A DNA stretch of 11,693 nt, from positions 1 to 11,693 of the forward strand of contig JAEZUI010000151.1 of the NCBI GenBank assembly GCA_023421115.1, written 5' to 3'. Below the pieces are notes generated by a model, which was not told the DNA's origin, did no database searches, and saw only the letters and a program-made list of their open reading frames with translations. This document shows, in pieces, positions 7,499-11,693 of this stretch; the first letter of the stretch is position 1, and each line of letters starts with the position of its first letter. This DNA comes from Bacillota bacterium. Lineage in GTDB: Bacteria; Bacillota; Clostridia; Acetivibrionales; Acetivibrionaceae. The position numbers were made by a program, and so were the translations under genes.

Positions 7499-7523
7499 GG
7501 TCAATTGCCATTTCAAAAAATTT
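7499..7523 (+). repeat. Dispersed repeat, copy 2 (left of GGDEF-HD-GYP gene)
   Basis: 23 of 25 bases match the reverse complement of 9441-9465, so the two copies bracket the GGDEF-HD-GYP gene in inverted orientation. The right part also matches the copy at 3417-3444 (7507-7534, 27 of 28). Confidence 0.6.
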
Positions 7524-7633
7524 GATTTACATTTTTTGTACATCAAAATAATGATCCTCTGTTTGGAAGCTTTCAAGCTTCCGTGATTGGCTTTGTGCCC
7601 CAGATACTGAAAAGGTTATTTTTTGAAATAGCC
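7506..7633. repeat. Small fold-back (MITE-like) element
   Basis: The 128-base segment has inverted ends: ATTTCAAAAAAT (7510-7521) and ATTTTTTGAAAT (7618-7629), with GC bases next to both. At its centre is a perfect 8-base palindromic stem, GGAAGCTT-tc-AAGCTTCC (7565-7582). No coding capacity and no obvious target duplication. The left end is copy 2 of the dispersed repeat. Called MITE-like by shape only. Confidence 0.4.
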
Positions 7634-7686
7634 TTATTCAACTATACTAATAGTAACTTTATTATTGTTTAAAATATGCTATAATG

Positions 7687-7695
7687 TGATATAAT
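7687..7695 (+). promoter_or_regulatory. Extended -10 candidate for the GGDEF gene cluster
   Basis: TGA-TATAAT with an extended TG motif; another TATAAT sits at 7680-7685. The best -35-like match, TTGTTT (7665-7670), is 19 bases away. A third TATAAT (7866-7871) is nearer the GGDEF gene and would give a leaderless-ORF transcript. Which one is used cannot be told. Confidence 0.35.
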
Positions 7696-7802
7696 TATTT
7701 AGGACAAAATTTAGTAAATGTAATTTTCCTAAGCATACATTACTTTAACACATAAAAAATCATTTTTTGTTACGTTGATTAAAATGTAGGAGATTTCAAT
7801 TA

Positions 7803-7913
7803 ATGCACACTAACTTCACACTAATTAATTTAATGAATTTTGTGGAAAATAATCGAATAGTAAAGTATAATAATAATAAAATGTACGTAACTTTATTAAG
7901 GGTGGTAGAATGA
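7803..7913 (+). CDS. Possible 36-residue leader ORF overlapping the GGDEF gene (ATGA)
   Basis: ATG at 7803, 36 codons, TGA at 7911-7913. AGGAG (7788-7792) lies 10 bases before the ATG. The stop overlaps the next start as ATGA, the classic arrangement for translational coupling. The peptide is neutral to basic, Asn-rich (MHTNFTLINLM, then a VENNR segment), with no signal peptide or membrane segment and no recognised family. It may be a regulatory uORF, a tiny protein, or chance; the good ribosome site plus the exact overlap are the only support. Confidence 0.35.
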   Translation: MHTNFTLINLMNFVENNRIVKYNNNKMYVTLLRVVE

Positions 7914-9442
7914 GTGCGATATCCTCTTTTAGGACATTTATTGGCAAATTAATAAGGAATATACGCTTCAATTACTTTGATAGCAAAATTAAAGTAGTTG
8001 AATTTGTTGCATGCATTTTACTTATACTTTTTCTGTCGCTAGTACTTTTCCTTCAAATGGTTCCTGACGAAACTCGAGCATTTGTATCTCAAATTCAAAT
8101 TCTTATAGCATTTTATTTGGCTTTCCGTTTTAATTTTTTGGGTTTGATATTCTCTACAATATTAAGTTCTTTTGAACTAATAACATTGTTATTTTTATAC
8201 AACCAAACTAGGGATATGGATTATTTAATCGGTTTTACATTGAGAATACTTACTATAATAGTTGGAGCTATTGTTGCCATACTTGCATATAAGCAAGACT
8301 TACAAAAGAAAAAACTCCAAAGGCTTGCAATAACTGATGAATTAACGGATGTATACAATCAAAGACAATTTAGAATTCTTCTTGAAAATGAAATAGAAAA
8401 TTCAACTAAAAATAACACTTCTCTTGGTTTAATAATGATGGATATAGATAATTTTAACATGTACAACGATTTATACGGTCATGAATGCGGCGATAAAATA
8501 CTTAAGGCGACATCAACTATTTTAAAGTCAATAGTAAAACAAAATGGTTATGTATGTAGATATGGTGGTGATGAGTTTGCAATCATTTTTCCGAATACAG
8601 ACATCGAGACTTTAGAAATGTTCGCACACAATATAATTCACAAATTTGAAAAGGTAAGAAGCGATTATTTTTCTGAAAAACTTTCTGAAAAGGTTACATT
8701 ATCTATAGGACTTTCCGAATACCCAAACAGATCTTGCAGTAAAAGTGAGTTAATTTCTCAATCAGATATGGCTTTATACCACGCAAAAAATCTCGGTAGA
8801 GGTAGAGTACACCTGTATCAGGATATAATCTCACAAATCCGTAAAAACCTTAGTTCGGATAATCAACAGTTAATTGGTGCCTTTAAAGGGTTACTCAGTA
8901 CTATATCTGCAAAAGATAAATATACTCATGCTCATAGTGAACGTGTCTCTTCTTATGCAGTCATGATAGGCAAAGCTATGAATTTAAGTATTAACGAAAT
9001 AACTGTTCTCGAATACGCTGGACTTTTACATGATATTGGTAAAATTGAAATACCAAAAACACTATTAAACAAAAATGAAAGTTTAACAGAAGATGAACAG
9101 CTTATAATCCGTCAACATCCGGTTTATAGTGAAAATATACTTGAACCGCTTGAAGATATTGATAACCTACTAGACTATGTAAGGCATCACCATGAAAAAA
9201 TCGATGGTTCGGGATATCCTGACGGCCTTTCAGGCAAAGAAATAAGTTTAGGTGCAAGAATACTATGTGTCGCTGATTCTTTTGATGCTATGATTTCAGA
9301 ACGCCCTTACTGCAAAAGAAAAACCACAGAGGAAGCTTTAATGGAATTGAGGCAGTATTCAGGTACTCAATTCGATCCCGAAATTGTAGATATATTCTCT
9401 GCAGTAATGAACCCCACATATAAAGCTGTTTCATCCAACTAA
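7910..9442 (+). CDS. Membrane GGDEF-HD-GYP protein (cyclic-di-GMP turnover)
   Basis: 510 residues from the ATG at 7910, with AAGGGTGG 4 bases upstream. Four hydrophobic segments fill the N-terminus (about 30-50, 60-80, 82-97, 107-127), forming a membrane sensor. The GGDEF domain (about 137-305) has an intact active site, YGGDEF (218-223), with the substrate-binding D178/N181 region DIDNFNMYND; the inhibitory I-site RxxD is replaced by KQNG (210-213), so product feedback at that site is unlikely. The HD-GYP domain (about 330-500) has H342, HD (374-375), H403, HHH (427-429), GSGYP (433-437) and D456, so the metal site looks complete. Known roles: diguanylate cyclase and cyclic-di-GMP phosphodiesterase. 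Both halves look catalytically competent, so net direction is unknown. It is divergent from the FHA cluster, converges on the rhomboid gene 25 bases away, and its stop codon lies in a dispersed repeat. Confidence 0.95.
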   Translation: MSAISSFRTFIGKLIRNIRFNYFDSKIKVVEFVACILLILFLSLVLFLQMVPDETRAFVSQIQILIAFYLAFRFNFLGLIFSTILSSFELITLLFLYNQTRDMDYLIGFTLRILTIIVGAIVAILAYKQDLQKKKLQRLAITDELTDVYNQRQFRILLENEIENSTKNNTSLGLIMMDIDNFNMYNDLYGHECGDKILKATSTILKSIVKQNGYVCRYGGDEFAIIFPNTDIETLEMFAHNIIHKFEKVRSDYFSEKLSEKVTLSIGLSEYPNRSCSKSELISQSDMALYHAKNLGRGRVHLYQDIISQIRKNLSSDNQQLIGAFKGLLSTISAKDKYTHAHSERVSSYAVMIGKAMNLSINEITVLEYAGLLHDIGKIEIPKTLLNKNESLTEDEQLIIRQHPVYSENILEPLEDIDNLLDYVRHHHEKIDGSGYPDGLSGKEISLGARILCVADSFDAMISERPYCKRKTTEEALMELRQYSGTQFDPEIVDIFSAVMNPTYKAVSSN

Positions 9443-9465
9443 ATTTTTTGAAATGCCAATTGATC
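9441..9465 (-). repeat. Dispersed repeat, copy 3 (overlaps GGDEF-HD-GYP stop codon)
   Basis: Inverted copy of 7499-7523 (23 of 25). It begins inside the TAA stop codon at 9440-9442 and fills almost the whole 25-base gap between two convergent genes. It contains a 12-base palindrome, AATTGATCAATT. No strong terminator is present in this gap. Confidence 0.6.
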
Positions 9466-9467
9466 AA

Positions 9468-11036
9468 TTACTTTTTCTGAATTACCTTATCTAATTGTTT
9501 TAGGTATACGTCAACCTCTTCTCTCAATTTAGGATCAATTTTAACAGAAGTCTTTAGTTCCTCTTCAGCTAAATCGTATTTCTGATCATAAAAGTATATA
9601 ATACCAAAAAGATAATGTCCCCTTGAAGCGTCAATTTCTTTTAGATATGTTGCCCTTTGTATGGCCTCCTCATATTTACCTTGCAAATATTCTATCATTG
9701 CTACCCTAAATAATGTTTTTATTTGTAAATCCCTATCCAATATTTTCAAATCAATAATTTCTTCACCCTTTCTTTCAGCTTCAAATAGTCTATTTTCTTG
9801 AACTAAGTTACTAAGTTGATAATACTTTGCATTTCCACTCAAATTAAAGCCATAGTACAAACCGCCAGCTAAAAGCAGGATAGTTGCTGCTATAAATACA
9901 GGTCTTCCCAAAAGTTTATTTGGAGCCTTTCTAATTTTTAATATTCCTGAGGTTAAAAACCCTCCTATAAGGCCTCCTATATGGGCAAAGTTATCTATTC
10001 CAGGCTTTATAAACCCATAAACAAGATTTACAACAACCATAACTAGAATATTGTTTCCAAAATACCTTTTAAAAAGAATTGGATTTTCAACACGAAAATA
10101 AAATAATGCTCCCATCAATCCGAATATAGACCCCGATGCACCTACTGCCGAATGAGGCGAAAACATAAAACTTGCAATATTCCCCATTATCCCTGCCGCA
10201 AAATAAATAAAACCAAACTTTATGTGTCCATACATCCCTTCAATTATTTTTCCAAACACAAATAGAGACAAACAATTCATTGCTAAGTGCTGAAAATCAG
10301 CATGCAGAAATATAGGTGTTAAAAATCTCCAATATTCACCGCTAAAAATCAAGTAGTTTTCTTTTGCACCAAGGGGAGTAAATAAGCTTTGGACACTAAT
10401 GCCCTTTCTTAATGCATATATATTCATTGCTAACCATATCAGCACATTGACTATAATCAAACCATAAGTAAAAAAAGGAACTTTTGACTTAAGTCGAGCC
10501 AGGGAATAGTTAGTCTCATTCTCTTTTTCTAAAGTAGGGTTCACATACTTATCTGTATCTACAGAAACACCCTCACTATTACTATCTGGATGTAGAGCTG
10601 AATTTAGTACAGCTTCTATACCATGGGCCTCAATAGGAAGGTTGTATAGTTTGTTTATTTCTTTATTTGTCAAGTCCACAGTAATACAGGGCAGATATTT
10701 TCTAATATAGATATCCTCCATTTGTCCGGCTCTTATCAATTGCAGCTTTATTTCATCTGTTGTTGAAGTAAAGATAAAAACTTGAAAAGCTATAACAGTA
10801 GAACCATTCATTTGTGTCAAATTTTTACTGGCTAGCTCGAGTTTATTTTTTATCTGCTCATTGCTCAGAGAATCAGCATCTATCAACTCAACAATTATAA
10901 ATTTGCCTTCCTCCACTTTCTGTACTATTCTCATTCCTTCAGATTGTATACGATGCCCTTCATTGTTTATAACAGGCACAAATCCTTGTTTTTGTATAAG
11001 TAAAGCATCTACTTTATTCATATAGTTAGTTTTCAT
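9468..11036 (-). CDS. gluP: GluP/YqgP-like rhomboid intramembrane serine protease with TPR-like tail
   Basis: 522 residues, close to B. subtilis GluP (YqgP, about 507). An N-terminal cytoplasmic domain (1-185) is followed by a membrane rhomboid core (about 187-400) and a C-terminal TPR-like helical part (about 403-520, for example the LQGKYEEAIQRA and YFYDQKYDLAEEELK helices). The catalytic dyad is intact: GASG with S301, and AHIGG with H352. The rhomboid mark HxxxxHxxxN is also present (H245, H250, N254). Rhomboids cut membrane proteins within or next to a transmembrane helix; in B. subtilis, YqgP works with FtsH in quality control of the MgtE magnesium transporter (known there, only inferred here). 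The ATG at 11034-11036 has AGGGG 9 bases before it. It appears to be a single-gene transcript with its own promoter. The symbol rests on the shared three-part layout. Confidence 0.92.
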   Translation of the reverse strand: MKTNYMNKVDALLIQKQGFVPVINNEGHRIQSEGMRIVQKVEEGKFIIVELIDADSLSNEQIKNKLELASKNLTQMNGSTVIAFQVFIFTSTTDEIKLQLIRAGQMEDIYIRKYLPCITVDLTNKEINKLYNLPIEAHGIEAVLNSALHPDSNSEGVSVDTDKYVNPTLEKENETNYSLARLKSKVPFFTYGLIIVNVLIWLAMNIYALRKGISVQSLFTPLGAKENYLIFSGEYWRFLTPIFLHADFQHLAMNCLSLFVFGKIIEGMYGHIKFGFIYFAAGIMGNIASFMFSPHSAVGASGSIFGLMGALFYFRVENPILFKRYFGNNILVMVVVNLVYGFIKPGIDNFAHIGGLIGGFLTSGILKIRKAPNKLLGRPVFIAATILLLAGGLYYGFNLSGNAKYYQLSNLVQENRLFEAERKGEEIIDLKILDRDLQIKTLFRVAMIEYLQGKYEEAIQRATYLKEIDASRGHYLFGIIYFYDQKYDLAEEELKTSVKIDPKLREEVDVYLKQLDKVIQKK

Positions 11037-11088
11037 TTAGCAACACCCCTTATTTGACCGTACTTGCTTTTTTCTATGTATTCTAACT

Positions 11089-11097
11089 ATTATACCA
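11089..11097 (-). promoter_or_regulatory. Extended -10 promoter of the rhomboid gene
   Basis: Minus strand TGG-TATAAT: perfect -10 with an extended TG motif, 52 bases before the rhomboid ATG. The -35 position (ATACAA) is poor, as is common for extended -10 promoters. Confidence 0.55.
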
Positions 11098-11227
11098 AAA
11101 TTATCATCCCCTTTGTATATAAATTAATTCCAAGAAAATTTGCTTCGCTCATGACTTAAAACTCTTAAGTTGTTGATCTAAATTGGGAGTACGGCGATTT
11201 TGGAGCCTGAATGAAGGGAGTACCTAC

Positions 11228-11431
11228 TGTTTTAGTGTCAAACGACTCCATTACGTGACCTTCGCATAGAATCTGTAGCCTCGGCCTGATAATTTTCGCA
11301 CGCGTCTATGGGACCTCCTGTCCCGAGACGCTAAAAATGCCATCCGTGGCATTTTTACTTCAAATTATCAAGCTTTCGGCAACAGCTTCTAATGCTCAGG
11401 TCAAGTAATTGCGTCATTTGACACTAAAACA
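11228..11431. repeat. 204-bp fold-back element with 15-bp perfect inverted ends
   Basis: Ends are exact inverted copies: TGTTTTAGTGTCAAA (11228-11242) and TTTGACACTAAAACA (11417-11431). Pairing continues inwards with short mismatches through about 11250-11276 / 11382-11409 to TGATAATTT (11287-11295) / AAATTATCA (11362-11370). Two hairpins fill the centre: GCGTCT..GGGA / TCCC.AGACGC (11302-11331) and AAAAATGCCA-tccg-TGGCATTTTT (11333-11356). The whole would fold as a long stem ending in a three-way junction. No ORF. It may be a non-autonomous mobile element or a structured RNA; strand unknown. Confidence 0.7.
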
Positions 11432-11529
11432 AGTTTTCACTTTAATTAGGTTCGTTTTTAGTTTTTTATTGCTATAACTATTATAATATAGAGTCTTACA
11501 TTGTATAGAATTTATATAAATTCCTATAC

Positions 11530-11570
11530 TTAAATAAAACAAAGCCTTATGGCGTAAACCATAAGACTTT
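11530..11570 (-). terminator. Terminator of the rRNA operon
   Basis: Minus strand, 9 bases after the 5S end: stem AAAG.CTTATGG / CCATAAG.CTTT (one mismatch) with a 6-base loop (11553-11558), followed by GTTTTATTT. Confidence 0.8.
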
Positions 11571-11579
11571 GATATAAAT

Positions 11580-11693
11580 CTGGCAGCGACCTACTTTCCC
11601 GGGACGTCACCATCCAAGTATCATCGGCACTGGGAAGCTTAACTACCGTGTTCGGAATGGGAACGGGTGTGACCTTCTCGTAATAACCACCAG
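11580..11693 (-). rRNA. rrf: 5S ribosomal RNA
   Basis: The reverse complement begins CTGGTGGTTATTACG and ends GTAGGTCGCTGCCAG, the two strands of the 5S terminal stem (CTGG / CCAG). Conserved 5S blocks are seen: CACACCCGTTCCCATTCCGA, ACACGG, AGTTAAGCTTCCC, GATGATACTTGG and GGGAAAGTAGG. At 114 bases it is essentially full length; its 5' end is at, or a base or so beyond, the window edge. The rest of the rRNA operon (23S and 16S) should lie to the right, read towards this window. Confidence 0.96.

Larger units (their letters stand above)
7358..7802. other. Divergent intergenic region
   Basis: Between the minus-strand FHA gene and the plus-strand GGDEF cluster. It holds the FHA promoter, a fold-back repeat (7506-7633), and plus-strand -10 candidates at 7680-7685 and 7690-7695. 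No ORF longer than a few dozen codons with a ribosome site is seen before 7803. Confidence 0.6.
11037..11533. other. Intergenic region between rhomboid gene and 5S rRNA
   Basis: About 500 bases without a gene. It holds the rhomboid promoter; a small hairpin ACTTAA-aactc-TTAAGT (11155-11172 area); a direct repeat GGGAGTAC at 11185-11192 and 11216-11223; the fold-back element 11228-11431; and AT-rich sequence to the rRNA terminator. From about 11185 to 11400 the sequence is clearly richer in G and C than its surroundings. Confidence 0.6.

Noticed and set aside
11228..11431. Integron attC site or CRISPR repeat
   Set aside because: There is a single copy, no attC core sites and no regularly spaced repeats; only the fold-back shape is similar.

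Overview
The window is AT-rich Firmicutes DNA. A secreted protein with cohesin modules of the type I kind seen in Clostridium scaffoldins, an FHA/SEDS/class B PBP cluster and a GGDEF-HD-GYP protein point to an anaerobic, cellulosome-forming clostridium (Acetivibrio / Ruminiclostridium / Pseudobacteroides group). This assignment is an inference from gene content; no taxonomic marker was compared.

Layout, left to right. (1) 1-1422, minus: the 5' part of a cohesin-repeat protein (signal peptide, two full cohesins, start of a third); its 3' end lies beyond base 1. (2) 1423-2450: about 1 kb with no convincing gene, ending in a long AT-rich inverted repeat. (3) 2451-2985, minus: a small gene broken by one frameshift whose middle resembles the helical-scaffold region of SecA. 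(4) 2986-3436: leader, two terminator-like hairpins and a dispersed repeat. (5) 3437-7357, minus: a compact cluster transcribed in the order FHA protein, FtsW/RodA-type glycosyltransferase, class B penicillin-binding protein, HAD hydrolase, with a good promoter in front of the FHA gene and a terminator after the HAD gene. (6) 7358-9442: a small fold-back repeat, then on the plus strand a possible 36-codon leader ORF overlapping (ATGA) a membrane GGDEF-HD-GYP protein. (7) 9468-11036, minus: a GluP/YqgP-like rhomboid protease with C-terminal TPR-like helices. (8) 11037-11579: a promoter, a 204-bp fold-back element with perfect 15-bp inverted ends, and an rRNA terminator. (9) 11580-11693, minus: 5S rRNA, the end of an rRNA operon that lies to the right.

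How they work together. The FtsW/RodA protein polymerises glycan strands, the PBP cross-links them, and the FHA protein probably recruits or senses a phosphothreonine partner of a Ser/Thr kinase; this is a cell-wall synthesis module. The GGDEF-HD-GYP protein carries both cyclic-di-GMP synthase and phosphodiesterase signatures. GluP is an intramembrane protease. The cohesin protein would act outside the cell, binding dockerin-bearing enzymes.

The least explained items are the SecA-scaffold-like broken gene, the 204-bp fold-back element near the rRNA operon, the dispersed 15-28 bp repeat that overlaps two stop codons and brackets the cyclic-di-GMP gene in inverted orientation, and the overlapping small ORF in front of that gene.
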